Assembly (NCBI GenBank): GCA_003249225.1
Contig: QKJQ01000027.1
Span: 310,001 to 374,000 of the forward strand
Direction: 5' to 3'
Length of the DNA stretch: 64,000 nt
Origin: Clostridia bacterium
GTDB taxonomy: Bacteria; Bacillota; Clostridia; Lachnospirales; Lachnospiraceae
The first letter of the stretch is position 1. Every line of letters starts with the position of its first letter. Both the position numbers and the translations under genes were made by a program. Shown piece after piece: positions 45,055 to 54,892 of this stretch. The notes under the pieces were generated by a model. That model was not told the origin of the DNA. It worked only from the letters and a program-made list of their open reading frames with translations, and searched no databases.

Positions 45055-45083
45055 ATTATATATCACTCTGATATACTTGTCAA
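45055..45083 (-). promoter_or_regulatory. Consensus promoter of the glycosyltransferase-padR operon
   Basis: Minus strand TTGACA (45078-45083), 17-bp spacer, TATAAT (45055-45060), an exact consensus match. The spacer itself is almost entirely filled by operator 1, so the promoter should be strong but tightly repressible. Confidence 0.88.
45060..45074. promoter_or_regulatory. Candidate PadR operator 1 (in the promoter spacer)
   Basis: Dyad ATATCA-CTC-TGATAT placed between the -35 and -10. Its centre is 25 bp from that of operator 2. PadR proteins bind such A/T-rich palindromes; assignment to the local PadR is inference. Confidence 0.7.
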
Positions 45084-45141
45084 GACTTCCTGATTAATTG
45101 CTGCATACCACAAGCCTTACGGACAGACACGGATTTACAGC

Positions 45142-45188
45142 AAAAAAAGAACACATCAGAAATCATATGAAATCTCCGGTGTATTCTT
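45142..45188 (-). terminator. Intrinsic terminator after mmsB
   Basis: Imperfect arms 45148-45154 and 45180-45188 (AGAACAC with GTGTATTCT, one bulge) and further inner pairing; on the minus strand seven T follow. It lies about 40 nt past the mmsB stop. Confidence 0.65.
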
Positions 45189-45228
45189 CTTGTTGTCCGA
45201 TTCACTTCTTATAAAACTTATTCTGCAT

Positions 45229-46386
45229 TTATGCCGTCTTTGCTTTTCTCTTTGAGAGTACGTCAAATGCTACAGCGGCCAGAAGTACGCAGCCTTTTAC
45301 GGTCTTTTGTATATTCGAATCCACACCCATGATGGACATACCGTTGTTGAGAACACCCATAAAGATGGCACCGATTACAACACCGGTGACACGGCCCACA
45401 CCACCGTAAGCAGAGGCACCACCGATAAAGCAGGCACCAATCGCATCGAGCTCATAGCTGTTTCCGGCTGTCGGAGCAGCAGAATTGAATCTGGCCACAC
45501 ACATAAGAGCCGCAACGGCACTGAGCATTGACATATTGACATAAGCTAAGAACAGAACTTTATTCGTATTGATACCACTTAGCTTTGCTGCCTTTTCATT
45601 GCCACCCATTGCATAGAGATAACGGCCCGGTACTGTCTTGGTCGTAAAATATGCATAGATCAGTACAATCACAGCCAGAATGATCAGGATCGCCGAGATT
45701 CCTTTATGGAAGGACAGCGATATCGTCAATGCCATAACAACAGCACAGATCAGAATGATCCTGATCAGGCCCATTAAGAAACTCTCCACTTCATATCCTT
45801 TTTTCTTTTTATTGATTCTTCCAAACACCTGGATAACCGCATAGACAGCGCATACAACTGCACCAACGACAATCGCCAGTATGTTTATTGATCCTCCAAA
45901 GATATCCGGAACATAACTGTTAAAAAGAGAAAGATACTTATCGGGGAATGGTGATATTGTCAGTCCGCCCAGTATAATCAACGCAACACCACGCCACAGT
46001 AACATACCGGCCAGCGTTACAATAAATGCCGGAATTCTGATATAGGCGATCCAGAAGCCCTGCCATATTCCGATCAGTATACCAACCGCAACGCAGATTG
46101 CAATAGCAAGCCATATGTTCATTTTCTGGGTCACGATCAACTTACCGGCAACCGCCCCAACCAATGCAACAACAGATCCAACCGACAGGTCGATGTTACC
46201 TCCTGTCAGAATACAGATCAACATTCCGACAGCCAGTACGACGACATATCCATTCTGCGCAATAAGATTCGTTACATTTCCGGGAACAAGCAGTGTTCCG
46301 GAGGTTCCCACCTGAAAGATTATGGTAACAATGACCAATGCAATCAGCATGGTATTCTTTTTTAGCAGATCTTTCGATTTACTCAT
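45229..46386 (-). CDS. mmsB: Multiple-monosaccharide ABC importer permease (MmsB/GguB/XylH-like)
   Basis: 385 residues, CUT2-type permease with about 10 membrane segments. Family motifs: VLAVGMLICILTGGNIDLSVGS (in part), IPAFIVTLAGMLLWRG and the C-terminal ACFIGGASAYGGVGRVTG. It forms the channel for the ChvE-like binding protein and the MmsA-type ATPase encoded upstream. The extended length and the loop around residues 190-215 fit the GguB/XylH subgroup rather than RbsC. AAAGGAG precedes the ATG; it is 2 nt downstream of the ATPase stop. Confidence 0.88.
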   Translation of the reverse strand: MSKSKDLLKKNTMLIALVIVTIIFQVGTSGTLLVPGNVTNLIAQNGYVVVLAVGMLICILTGGNIDLSVGSVVALVGAVAGKLIVTQKMNIWLAIAICVAVGILIGIWQGFWIAYIRIPAFIVTLAGMLLWRGVALIILGGLTISPFPDKYLSLFNSYVPDIFGGSINILAIVVGAVVCAVYAVIQVFGRINKKKKGYEVESFLMGLIRIILICAVVMALTISLSFHKGISAILIILAVIVLIYAYFTTKTVPGRYLYAMGGNEKAAKLSGINTNKVLFLAYVNMSMLSAVAALMCVARFNSAAPTAGNSYELDAIGACFIGGASAYGGVGRVTGVVIGAIFMGVLNNGMSIMGVDSNIQKTVKGCVLLAAVAFDVLSKRKAKTA

Positions 46387-46388
46387 CC

Positions 46389-47927
46389 CTATGCTCCTTT
46401 GCTCGATTTTAATATTCTTCCCATGATATACTCCTGTGTTGCATCTTTTCTTGCAACTTCACCGACCATTCTTCCTTCATTCATTACATAGATACGGTCG
46501 CACATGCCAATCAGTTCCGGCATTTCAGAAGAAATGAAAAGAATTGATTTTCCTTCGGCTATCAGTTGGTTGATAATACAGTAGATTTCATACTTTGCAC
46601 CGACATCAATTCCTCTGGTCGGTTCGTCCAGTATCATGATTTCTGCATCCGCAAACATCCATTTGCTGATCAGGACTTTTTGTTGATTTCCGCCGCTTAA
46701 ATTTCCAACGATCTGGTATACATCGGTACATTTCGTTTTCAGTTTCGTGACAAAATCGACAGCGACCTTATTCTCCAGATCCGTATCGATTATTCCATAG
46801 CTTGAAACCTTATCCATCTTTGCCAGGGTCGTATTATCACAGATCGTATTGCTTAAGATCAGTCCATCTCCTTTTCGGTCTTCTGTAATGTAGACCAGTT
46901 TTTTATCTATTGCCTGTCTGGCATTGTTCAGCCTGACTTCTTCACCATTTATTTTCAATACACCTGAAATTCCGACCCCATAGCTCTTGCCAAATATACT
47001 AAGTGCCAATTCTGTACGCCCTGCTCCCATAAGACCCGCAATGCCTACGACCTCACCCTTATGAACCGTCAGGGAGACATCATCCACCACTTTACGTTCC
47101 CCGAACAACGGATGGAAAACCGTCCAGTTCTTAACTTCAAGATTAACTTCACCTATCTTCACTTCTTCCCGCTTTGGAAAACGATCTGTCATGGTTCGTC
47201 CAACCATACCTTTGATTATGCGTGACTCGCTGATATCGTCCACGGTCTTGTCCAGGGTCTCTATCGTAGATCCGTCACGTATAATGGTGATCTTATCTGC
47301 TACATATTCTATTTCATTGAGTTTGTGTGAGATGATAATAGAAGTCAGACCTTCTTTTTTGAATTGAATCAGGAGGTCTAACAGTTTACGGGAATCAGAT
47401 TCGTTCAACGATGCCGTAGGTTCGTCCAGAATTAAAAGTTTTACGTTCTTTGATAAAGCTTTTGCTATTTCCACGAGCTGCTGTTTCCCGACACCGATGT
47501 CCTTGATCAGTGTACGTGACGATTCATGCAGCCCAACGGTATCCATAAGTGTATTTGCTTTCCGGTAGGTCTCTTCCCAGTCGATCTTAAATGTCGATCC
47601 ACGCTCATTTCCAAGAAACATATTTTCGCCAATTGACATATAAGGAACCAACGCAAGCTCCTGGTGGATAATAACGATCCCCTTGCTCTCGCTGTCTCTT
47701 ATCTCATTGAAAATACATTCTTCACCCTTATAAAATATATGACCCTCATAACTTCCATGAGGATAGACCCCGCTCAGCACATTCATAAGGGTTGATTTGC
47801 CGGCGCCATTTTCGCCCACCAATGCATGGATCTCCCCTTCCTCCACCTGAAGATTTACATCATCAAGTGCTTTTACCCCGGGGAAGCGTTTGGTTATATT
47901 TTTCATTTCCAAAAGCAGCTCAGCCAA
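46389..47927 (-). CDS. mmsA: Multiple-monosaccharide ABC importer ATPase (MmsA/GguA/XylG-like)
   Basis: 512 residues with two ABC domains. The first has Walker [13 protein letters not shown] and Walker [14 protein letters not shown]; the second has a degenerate Walker A ([12 protein letters not shown]), signature [11 protein letters not shown] and [15 protein letters not shown], as usual in CUT2 ATPases. The start is a TTG at 47927: AGGAGGG lies seven bases upstream and the family begins with [13 protein letters not shown] just after; an ATG at 47996 is in frame but without a ribosome site. Hairpins separate it from the chvE-like gene. Confidence 0.9.
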   Translation of the reverse strand: MAELLLEMKNITKRFPGVKALDDVNLQVEEGEIHALVGENGAGKSTLMNVLSGVYPHGSYEGHIFYKGEECIFNEIRDSESKGIVIIHQELALVPYMSIGENMFLGNERGSTFKIDWEETYRKANTLMDTVGLHESSRTLIKDIGVGKQQLVEIAKALSKNVKLLILDEPTASLNESDSRKLLDLLIQFKKEGLTSIIISHKLNEIEYVADKITIIRDGSTIETLDKTVDDISESRIIKGMVGRTMTDRFPKREEVKIGEVNLEVKNWTVFHPLFGERKVVDDVSLTVHKGEVVGIAGLMGAGRTELALSIFGKSYGVGISGVLKINGEEVRLNNARQAIDKKLVYITEDRKGDGLILSNTICDNTTLAKMDKVSSYGIIDTDLENKVAVDFVTKLKTKCTDVYQIVGNLSGGNQQKVLISKWMFADAEIMILDEPTRGIDVGAKYEIYCIINQLIAEGKSILFISSEMPELIGMCDRIYVMNEGRMVGEVARKDATQEYIMGRILKSSKGA

Positions 47928-47966
47928 TTGAATCCCTCCTAGTTTGATCTGTGTTCCATTCACATG

Positions 47967-48007
47967 AAAAATCAGGTGTTGTAGAATGTATTTCATACTG
48001 CAACACC
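47967..48007 (-). terminator. Attenuating hairpin between chvE-like and mmsA genes
   Basis: Arms 47975-47981 and 48001-48007 (GGTGTTG/CAACACC) with extra inner pairs, followed on the minus strand by TGATTTTT. It sits just before the mmsA ribosome site and should reduce read-through from the binding-protein gene. Confidence 0.65.
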
Positions 48008-48026
48008 CTATTTTTCAATCTTCCAT

Positions 48027-48052
48027 GTGTGAAGCCGTCTTTTTCTTCACAC
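48027..48052 (-). other. Stabilising stem-loop after the chvE-like gene
   Basis: Perfect 8-bp arms (48027-48034 and 48045-48052), 10-nt loop, 20 nt after the binding-protein stop and without a T-run. It probably protects the 3' end of the binding-protein message. Confidence 0.55.
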
Positions 48053-48072
48053 TTACTTTACCAGCAATCTGT

Positions 48073-49140
48073 TTATTTAAGCTGATCTTCCGTATAGTAT
48101 CCAGAATCAAGGAGCAGTTCTTTGTAATTGCTTGCATCTGCGAATACCGGTTCACAAAGATAAGTCGGAATGATTCCGGTTCCATTATCATAGGTCGTAG
48201 TATCATTTACCGGAACTGTAGTATCGGAAAGAATTGCTGTTACCATCTCAACAACTTTTGCTGCCAGTGTTCTGGTATCTTTGAAAATAGACATTGACTG
48301 TGTTCCCGCCAGAATGTTCTTAACGGATGTGATATCACAGTCCTGACCGGTAAGGATCGGGAAGTTATCGCCTGAATAGCTTGCATTTACTAACGCATTG
48401 GTTATACCAATCGCACAGGAGTCATTGGAGGAGTATACAACATCCAGTTTTGTTCCGTCCGCATAGTAAGCAGTAAGAAGGTTCTCCATTCTCTTTTGTG
48501 CTTCTTCTGTTGACCAGTTAAGTGTTGCAACTTCTTCAAAGGATTTCTGTCCGGAAACTACAACTAATTTTCCACTGTCAATGTAAGGTGTCAGGATATC
48601 CATTGCGCCGCCAAAGAAGAAACGAGCATTGTTATCGTCCGGTGAACCTGTAAAAAGTTCGATGTTGAATGGTCCTGCTGCATTTTCAAGATCCAGCTGA
48701 TTCACAATATACTGACCCTGAATCGTTCCTACCATATAGTTATCAAACGTAGCATAGTAAGATACTGCATCGGTCGCCATAATCAGACGGTCATACGCTA
48801 TGACTGGAATGTTCTTGTCCTTTGCATCTGCAAGAACCGTTCCCAAAGAGCCACCGTCGATGGATGCAATAACAAGGACATCACAACCACTGGTAATCAT
48901 ATTCTCGATCTGGGATACCTGTGTTGCGATATCATTGTTCGCATACTGCAGATCTACGGTATAACCAGCTGCCTCTAATGATGTTTTCATGTTCGAACCA
49001 TCCTGGTTCCAACGCTGCAGATCCTTTGTCGGCATTGCCACACCGATTTTCTTACCACTGTCGGATGAACTGCCGCAACCAGTAAACATTGATGCTACCA
49101 CAACCAGGCAAATCAAAACGCTAAGTAACCTTTTCTTCAT
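48073..49140 (-). CDS. chvE: Multiple-monosaccharide-binding lipoprotein (ChvE-like)
   Basis: 355 residues, periplasmic-binding fold type I. A lipoprotein signal with lipobox MFTGC (about residue 22) is followed by IGVAMPTKDLQRWNQDG, the characteristic start of ChvE/XylF-like proteins, with sugar-contact segments ASIDGGSL and IAYDRLI. ChvE relatives bind xylose, arabinose, glucose or galactose. GGGAGGG lies before the ATG. It heads the chvE-mmsA-mmsB set, directly downstream of the sensory genes that presumably control it. Confidence 0.88.
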   Translation of the reverse strand: MKKRLLSVLICLVVVASMFTGCGSSSDSGKKIGVAMPTKDLQRWNQDGSNMKTSLEAAGYTVDLQYANNDIATQVSQIENMITSGCDVLVIASIDGGSLGTVLADAKDKNIPVIAYDRLIMATDAVSYYATFDNYMVGTIQGQYIVNQLDLENAAGPFNIELFTGSPDDNNARFFFGGAMDILTPYIDSGKLVVVSGQKSFEEVATLNWSTEEAQKRMENLLTAYYADGTKLDVVYSSNDSCAIGITNALVNASYSGDNFPILTGQDCDITSVKNILAGTQSMSIFKDTRTLAAKVVEMVTAILSDTTVPVNDTTTYDNGTGIIPTYLCEPVFADASNYKELLLDSGYYTEDQLK

Positions 49141-49210
49141 AAATAATACCCTCCCAAAAAATAATATAGTGAATAACTACAGTAAAATACTATCATATAC
49201 CGACTAGGAC

Positions 49211-49226
49211 ATGTTTGCGATAAACT
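49211..49226. promoter_or_regulatory. Weak candidate CcpA (cre) site upstream of the chvE-like gene
   Basis: The minus-strand sequence AGTTTATCGCAAACAT fits the cre consensus WTGNNANCGNWNNCAW at most positions but lacks the first TG. Placed about 70 bases upstream of the start codon. Low-confidence call. Confidence 0.3.
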
Positions 49227-49350
49227 GCATATTTTAGCTCGCCTTCCCATATTTGCCAAAGCAAAAAGTCCTTTATGGTATGATATGACAATTTTTTGCT
49301 AGGCATAGACAATAATTTACTAGCACAAGAGTTTTTCAGAAGATAATGTA

Positions 49351-49390
49351 AAAAAACTGCATACAGGGTGCTTCCTGCGTGCAGTTTTTT
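49351..49390 (-). terminator. Terminator of the sensory operon (bidirectional shape)
   Basis: 11-bp arms 49351-49361 and 49380-49390 (AAAAAACTGCA/TGCAGTTTTTT) with inner CAGG/CCTG pairing. It lies 38 nt after the lipoprotein gene and separates it from the importer genes, so the importer should have its own promoter in 49141-49350. Confidence 0.82.
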
Positions 49391-49428
49391 CTTCTTGAAT
49401 TGCTGATTTCACTTATTCTTTTCCGATA

Positions 49429-50469
49429 TTATTCCTGGTCGTACACGTTCAGATAGACCTCATCTCTTTGTTGGAATCCGCCATCGATGATCACTTCATC
49501 AAGATTGTCTTTCGTAACAGCTATGGGTTCCAGCTTAACATAAGGCACTTCGTATGTTCCGTCATTTATGGTCGAGTCCACCTCAATATCTTCTCCCTTT
49601 ACCAGTTTGACCGCATACTCTGCTGCACTTTTGGCAAGCTTATCGACCGGTTTGTATACTGTCATGGTCTGTGTGCCTTCCACGATTCTCTGGCACGCCG
49701 CAAGATCGGCATCCTGCCCTGTCACGATAACAGAACCCGCCAGCCGGTTCTCCGACAAAGCCCGCACTGCTTCACTTGCAAGATTATCATTACCGCACAG
49801 GACGCCATCAATATCCGGCGTAATAGTAAGAGCGTAATTGACCGCATTATATGCGTGCTCCGCAAGCCAGTCCTTTGCATAGATGGAGTATACAATGTTT
49901 ATATTCTTATCTTTGATTACATCATTAAATCCTTGTTCCATCATAGTTACATTATGATCGGTCGTAGGGCCAAAAATCGTAACAATATTTCCACCTTCCG
50001 GCACTTTATCGACCAGTGTTTCAGCCATCAGCCGTCCTACTTCTTCATTGTCGAACGAAATATACAGATCAGCATTTGCATTTCGTACCAGTCTGTCATA
50101 CGAAACGATGATGATCCCCGCATCTTTCGCTTCTTTTATTTCCTCGCTGCAGGCTTGTGAATCTACTGCAATGATAACAATAACATCCATTCCTTTTTCG
50201 ATCAGATACTTTATCTGTGTCTTCTGTTCCTCCACATCACCGTTCGCATTCTGAACGTTTACTTCAGCGCCCAGATCCTGTGCTGTCGAAACAAATACAT
50301 CACGGTCCCTCTGCCAGCGTTCAATAACAAAGGAATCAAAAGACAGACCGATCTTGATCTTTTCCTCTTCCACACTGGTATCCCCTTCCAGTGTATTCTG
50401 AGCACCACAGCCGGTCAGCAGTAAACACAGCTGCATCAGAATAACGCCCCATACAATACCCTTCCTCAT
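49429..50469 (-). CDS. Sugar-binding lipoprotein linked to the two-component system
   Basis: 346 residues, periplasmic-binding fold type I, related to the ChvE-like protein downstream (shared pattern IERWQRDRDVF, AVDSQACS, VSYDRLV and TGQDADLAA). Signal peptide with lipobox LLTGC at about residue 21. No permease or ATPase follows before a terminator; it is 55 nt downstream of the response regulator, so it more likely presents sugar to the kinase or is a spare receptor for the importer. GAGGGGAG precedes the ATG. Confidence 0.85.
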   Translation of the reverse strand: MRKGIVWGVILMQLCLLLTGCGAQNTLEGDTSVEEEKIKIGLSFDSFVIERWQRDRDVFVSTAQDLGAEVNVQNANGDVEEQKTQIKYLIEKGMDVIVIIAVDSQACSEEIKEAKDAGIIIVSYDRLVRNANADLYISFDNEEVGRLMAETLVDKVPEGGNIVTIFGPTTDHNVTMMEQGFNDVIKDKNINIVYSIYAKDWLAEHAYNAVNYALTITPDIDGVLCGNDNLASEAVRALSENRLAGSVIVTGQDADLAACQRIVEGTQTMTVYKPVDKLAKSAAEYAVKLVKGEDIEVDSTINDGTYEVPYVKLEPIAVTKDNLDEVIIDGGFQQRDEVYLNVYDQE

Positions 50470-50523
50470 AAAACTCCCCTCTGTGCAGTTCGCACGAATT
50501 CACTCGCAGCCTATGCGAGCAGA

Positions 50524-52119
50524 TCAGCTTATTCCATCCCTGTATTCCGTAGGGGTAACCCCCACCTGTTTCTTAAAGATCCGGCTGAAATAGTTCGGAT
50601 CACTGTATCCAGTATCAATACCAACATTTTTTATGCTGTAATCATGGTTCTGCAATAATTTCTTTGCTTTTTCAATGCGAAGGTTCGTCAGGTATTCAAT
50701 GAAATTCTCACCGGTCTTCTCCTTGAACAATTTGCTGAAATAATAAGGACTTATATCTACAATTCTTGAAACATCATCCAGTGATATGTCTTTGCTGTAA
50801 TTCTCCTCAATATAAAATCTGGCTCTTGCGATCACACTGCTTGTCTGCTCTTCTCTTTTAGTGACAACATTGCGGCAGGCTTCCGTCGTTTTGTCGATGA
50901 ACCATTTACGCAGCAGTTCGTAATTATCATATTGCATGATCGTCATAAGATAATCTTTACGATATCGAAAATCATAGATCATACCGCCATTTAAAAATGC
51001 TTTTTGTTCAGCGAACAGGACCATTTCCAATACTTTGAGCTTAACATCCATCATACAGTCCGGGTAGTGAAGTATCATCCAGTCATAGAAAAGGCCAGCC
51101 TCCAGCTTCGTACCTTCCAGGTCTCCTTTCTCCACTCTGTCAAGAAGTGCAATCTCAATATCAATGGGATAATCATTCGCATATTCACAGCCAATGGACA
51201 GATCCTTTACATGAGCGACCCTGCTCTTACTGTTATTTAGTGCCATAACAGCTCCTTTGTAGGATTCAGCAAGCTTATCAAACGTTGTTACCGCTCCAAT
51301 GCCAACCTTGAACTGTACATCGATCCGCCTTGTCAGTTCCCGTATCATCCTGCGTATCTTTTCAATCAGCTCGGATCGTTCATCGTATTCAAGCTGCTGT
51401 TCAGTGCTCGGAAGAAAGACGACGATCTTATTGACCATGATCGGACCGACAATACAGTTGAACTCCTCCTTCAGACTGTCCTTTATTACAGAATAAAAGG
51501 ATTGGGCTTTCACACTGATTCCGACCGGGTTGGTTAACATTCCTTCTTCCATGGTATCACCAAATTCCATGATCAAAAGCATACCAAAATTCTCTTTTAT
51601 GCCAAGCAGATTGCGAAATGTCGTTTCCACTTTTGAAAAATTATCCCCGGACAGGATCGAATATATAAAATCGCTTTCAATGATCGGTACCACGATCTCC
51701 AGCTTCTCCCGAATCAGCAGATCATTGCTCCTTCTTCGCCGTTCCTCCGTTATCATGTCCATTGCTTTTTGTACGACTTTCACTATAATGTTATGATTGA
51801 CCGGTTTTGTCAGGTATTCCAGAACCCCAAGATTGATGGCTTCTTTTGCATAGTTAAACTTATCAAATGCAGTCAGTACGATAAAAATGACCGAATTATT
51901 GTTCTTCCTGATTTCTTTCATGGCCTCAATGCCGTTGATTCCCGGCATCTGAATGTCCATAATCGCAATATCCGGAACGAATTTTTCCGCAAGTTCAATG
52001 ACACTGCGTCCTGTTGTTGCATACTCAACATTGCAGCTGTCTTTGAAGTATTTATCAAGGATGAATTTTAACGAATCAATAACAATTCCTTCATCATCTG
52101 CCAGCATTATTTTATACAT
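50524..52119 (-). CDS. YesN-type response regulator with AraC DNA-binding domain
   Basis: 531 residues. The receiver domain (1-120) is intact: ADDEG acidic pair, phospho-acceptor in DIAIMDIQMPG (about residue 55), IVLTAF, and Lys in YLTKPV. A linker of about 300 residues leads to a C-terminal double HTH with ISPYYFSKLFKEKTG and ending GVTPTEYRDG. AGGAGG is upstream, and the start overlaps the kinase gene by 13 nt. Its likely target is the chvE-mmsA-mmsB importer. Confidence 0.92.
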   Translation of the reverse strand: MYKIMLADDEGIVIDSLKFILDKYFKDSCNVEYATTGRSVIELAEKFVPDIAIMDIQMPGINGIEAMKEIRKNNNSVIFIVLTAFDKFNYAKEAINLGVLEYLTKPVNHNIIVKVVQKAMDMITEERRRRSNDLLIREKLEIVVPIIESDFIYSILSGDNFSKVETTFRNLLGIKENFGMLLIMEFGDTMEEGMLTNPVGISVKAQSFYSVIKDSLKEEFNCIVGPIMVNKIVVFLPSTEQQLEYDERSELIEKIRRMIRELTRRIDVQFKVGIGAVTTFDKLAESYKGAVMALNNSKSRVAHVKDLSIGCEYANDYPIDIEIALLDRVEKGDLEGTKLEAGLFYDWMILHYPDCMMDVKLKVLEMVLFAEQKAFLNGGMIYDFRYRKDYLMTIMQYDNYELLRKWFIDKTTEACRNVVTKREEQTSSVIARARFYIEENYSKDISLDDVSRIVDISPYYFSKLFKEKTGENFIEYLTNLRIEKAKKLLQNHDYSIKNVGIDTGYSDPNYFSRIFKKQVGVTPTEYRDGIS

Positions 52120-53666
52120 TCTGCCTCCTGTTCCATTGGATAAAAGTTATGTACGGACTCATTGTTCTTCGGAATATGTATGGTAACTTTTGTCCCCTTG
52201 TTCTGTCCCTCACTGGTAATCTCAAAGATCTCCTCCCGGTCAAAGTAAAGTCTCAGCCGGTTTATAACATTACCAAGCCCGATACCGTTAGAATCTTTCG
52301 TAACATTTCTTTCCCTGAGAACCTTCGGATCTTCAATTCTCTGTTTCAGAATTCTATCAATTGTGACCTGCTCCATTCCCAACCCGTTGTCTGAGATCGT
52401 TATATTTACAAAATCATCGTTCTGCATGATTTCAAGGTTTATTTCTCCATCGTAATCAATATCTCGAATACCATAATTCACAGCATTTTCAACGACAGGC
52501 TGTAAAATCATACTGGGCACTTTTGTCTCCAGCAGAGCACTTTGCATTATATCTTCTGAGATTTTCTTGTTGAAATTGATTTTCCCGCTAAACCTTACAT
52601 TCAGAATGTAGACATAGGTGTCTACCAGTTTAATCTCATCTTTTATCGTTGAATCCTGATCGAAACTATTCATATTAAAGCGAAAGAAATCAGCCATATT
52701 TTCAATGAACAGACAGGTCTTGTCCGCACCTTCCATCATTGCGATCTGCGCTCCTGCATTCAGTGTATTAAACAAGAAATGCGGATTGATCTGAGCCTGC
52801 AGATATTTTAACTGCGCATCTTTCAGATGATTTGTCATGATAAGATCTTTTTCCTTCATTTTATTCTCAAGTTCCATGCTCTCTTTGATTCTGATGATAT
52901 ATTGATGGATGCTGACGATCATGTTGTTAAATGCATTTGTCACGACCTCTACTTCATCGGATGAATTGACCTGTACAACGTCTACTTCAAAATTTCCGCC
53001 CGCAACTTCATAGGCTGCCTTGGTCAGCCGCATCAGAGGACCGGTAATACTTCTTGTTACAATGATAATTAACGCAATATTGAACAAAGCAATTACAATC
53101 AGAATCGTTGTGGATATGATCTCAAGATAACGGAACGACCCGATCAGCAATTCATAATTATAGGAATTGTATTTGAATTGCTCATTATTCAGACTGTTTA
53201 TATAGGTACTGATATAATCATAGATCAGGGTTGCTTCATCGTATTCAACTTTATATTTTTCTATATTTCTCCCGCGTTTTGCATCGACTGCTTTGTCGAT
53301 CAGCTCCAGATAATTGTCCGACATATTCTTGATGTTATTCTGCATCAGCATTATTTCATTATCACTGACTGCTCCATTCAATTCACTGATCAGATTCCGG
53401 TATGTCTGCTCGCTTCGATAATAATTTTCCAGAGACTCCGAACTCTTTGTGTTCAGATATTCATATACATAACCATGCACCGATGATAGTTCACTGATCA
53501 GTTCATTCAGACTGACATTGCTGCGGTATACCTCATCAATTGTGTTAATGGATTTGTTGATGTTATAATACATAAATATATTCGCAAAAAGAACTACGCA
53601 GGAAGACAGTGTAAATACCAGAATCAGTCTGAGTCTTATCGAACCTTTTTTCTTGTTCACATCCAT
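52107..53666 (-). CDS. YesM/LytS-type sensor histidine kinase
   Basis: 519 residues. Membrane segments at about 12-32 and 175-195 enclose an extracellular all-helical domain; a HAMP domain (about 195-250) leads to the His_kinase domain with the phospho-His in QINPHFLFNTLNA and an HATPase with ENAVNYGI and DNGLGM. It probably senses sugar through the binding proteins encoded on both sides (53721-54767 and 49429-50469), like the XylFII-LytS type of clostridial xylose sensors; this comparison is inference from gene order. Confidence 0.92.
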   Translation of the reverse strand: MDVNKKKGSIRLRLILVFTLSSCVVLFANIFMYYNINKSINTIDEVYRSNVSLNELISELSSVHGYVYEYLNTKSSESLENYYRSEQTYRNLISELNGAVSDNEIMLMQNNIKNMSDNYLELIDKAVDAKRGRNIEKYKVEYDEATLIYDYISTYINSLNNEQFKYNSYNYELLIGSFRYLEIISTTILIVIALFNIALIIIVTRSITGPLMRLTKAAYEVAGGNFEVDVVQVNSSDEVEVVTNAFNNMIVSIHQYIIRIKESMELENKMKEKDLIMTNHLKDAQLKYLQAQINPHFLFNTLNAGAQIAMMEGADKTCLFIENMADFFRFNMNSFDQDSTIKDEIKLVDTYVYILNVRFSGKINFNKKISEDIMQSALLETKVPSMILQPVVENAVNYGIRDIDYDGEINLEIMQNDDFVNITISDNGLGMEQVTIDRILKQRIEDPKVLRERNVTKDSNGIGLGNVINRLRLYFDREEIFEITSEGQNKGTKVTIHIPKNNESVHNFYPMEQEAECIK

Positions 53667-53720
53667 TTCGTTACCTCACAGGCATATAATGTCCATCCAG
53701 GTTCTACGACCTGACATTAT

Positions 53721-54767
53721 TCACTCATTGCTTTCTGTATCATCTTTCGTTATGTATTCACTCACATTATCCCGGTCAATTACCGTGATATCGACCGAAT
53801 AAAAGTCACTCACGCCATTCGTTTCACGGTATTCGGTCAGCGCATCGACACAAAATGCTCCCATCTGACTGGCATCAATGGTCATGGTGGAATGAACGAT
53901 TCCCTTCTCGATGTCATGAAGAATGATCTCCGAATCATAGTAACCAATGATGTCGATCGCTCCGACCTTATTGTAATCGACAACTGCCTGGGAGGCCGAT
54001 AAAGTATCCACGGCAGTAAGGCACACCAGAACATCCGGCGGATCATTCTTATCCATGATGATATTCCGGATATCTTCTTCGGAGCTGAACGTACTCTGTG
54101 TATTCACGATAACCGATTCTACGGTGGCATCCTGATTTCCAACTGCTTCAATAATACTGGTATAAATGACAGACTGCGCATTATCAGCCGTATCTGCACT
54201 GTCGGCATTCATAAGGACCATAATTTTCTTTTTTCCTTCTGCTATGACATTCAGAACTTCCTTGCTGTATGCCTGCCCCTGCTTGTATGTATTGATTCCA
54301 ACATAGCTTTTTCGTTTGCTGTTCGGTACATCTTTCATCACCGTAATGACAGGTATGCCCTCATCGACCGCCTCATTGATCAGATCGATAATTTCCTCTT
54401 CTCCGTTTGGTTCCAGGATGATTCCATCGACATCAGAAGCAATGGCAATTCTCATCAAATCGGCAAGTGAATAATCCACGAAAAGACTGCTTCCTGTTTT
54501 CTCAACATAGACATCCCTATCTTTTCCTTCTTTCAAAGCTCCCTGATAAATTGCCTTCCAGAAATCAGCATCCGTTTCCTCCGAAATAATGGCATAATGA
54601 TAGGTATAATTCGTATAAACTGCGGTATCTTCGATCCCCAGTTCAGAAATTCGATATTTATAATAAGTCATACCAATAATAATAAGCAAAACACCGGCAA
54701 CTATACTGCTTACTACGGCTGCAGATATGACTTTGCTTTTCTTTAAATTCTTTAATTTTGCTATCAT
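53721..54767 (-). CDS. Membrane-anchored sugar-binding protein (sensor subunit)
   Basis: 348 residues, RbsB-like type I binding fold on a single N-terminal membrane anchor (about residues 12-32) with no lipobox Cys, so it stays tethered. Binding-domain motifs: ISEETDADFWKAIYQGA, DGIILEPNGEE and NADSADTADNAQS. First gene of the sensory operon, 54 nt upstream of the kinase. The anchored, transporter-less design suits a co-receptor that touches the kinase's extracellular domain. Ligand unknown. AAAGGAAA precedes the ATG. Confidence 0.85.
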   Translation of the reverse strand: MIAKLKNLKKSKVISAAVVSSIVAGVLLIIIGMTYYKYRISELGIEDTAVYTNYTYHYAIISEETDADFWKAIYQGALKEGKDRDVYVEKTGSSLFVDYSLADLMRIAIASDVDGIILEPNGEEEIIDLINEAVDEGIPVITVMKDVPNSKRKSYVGINTYKQGQAYSKEVLNVIAEGKKKIMVLMNADSADTADNAQSVIYTSIIEAVGNQDATVESVIVNTQSTFSSEEDIRNIIMDKNDPPDVLVCLTAVDTLSASQAVVDYNKVGAIDIIGYYDSEIILHDIEKGIVHSTMTIDASQMGAFCVDALTEYRETNGVSDFYSVDITVIDRDNVSEYITKDDTESNE

Positions 54768-54848
54768 GTAATTTCCTTTGCGCCTTCGTTTATGTAATGC
54801 TGTTTTTTTGTTTCGGACTTATTTTCTTGAAATATTCATAATATGGAT

Positions 54849-54877
54849 ATTGTAGCATTCTTACAGGAATTTGTCTA
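54849..54877 (-). promoter_or_regulatory. Sigma-A promoter of the sensory operon
   Basis: Minus strand TAGACA (54872-54877), 17-bp spacer, TACAAT (54849-54854), about 80 bases before the first gene and just after the rhaA terminator. Confidence 0.7.
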
Positions 54878-54892
54878 ACGCAAAAAAGACAT

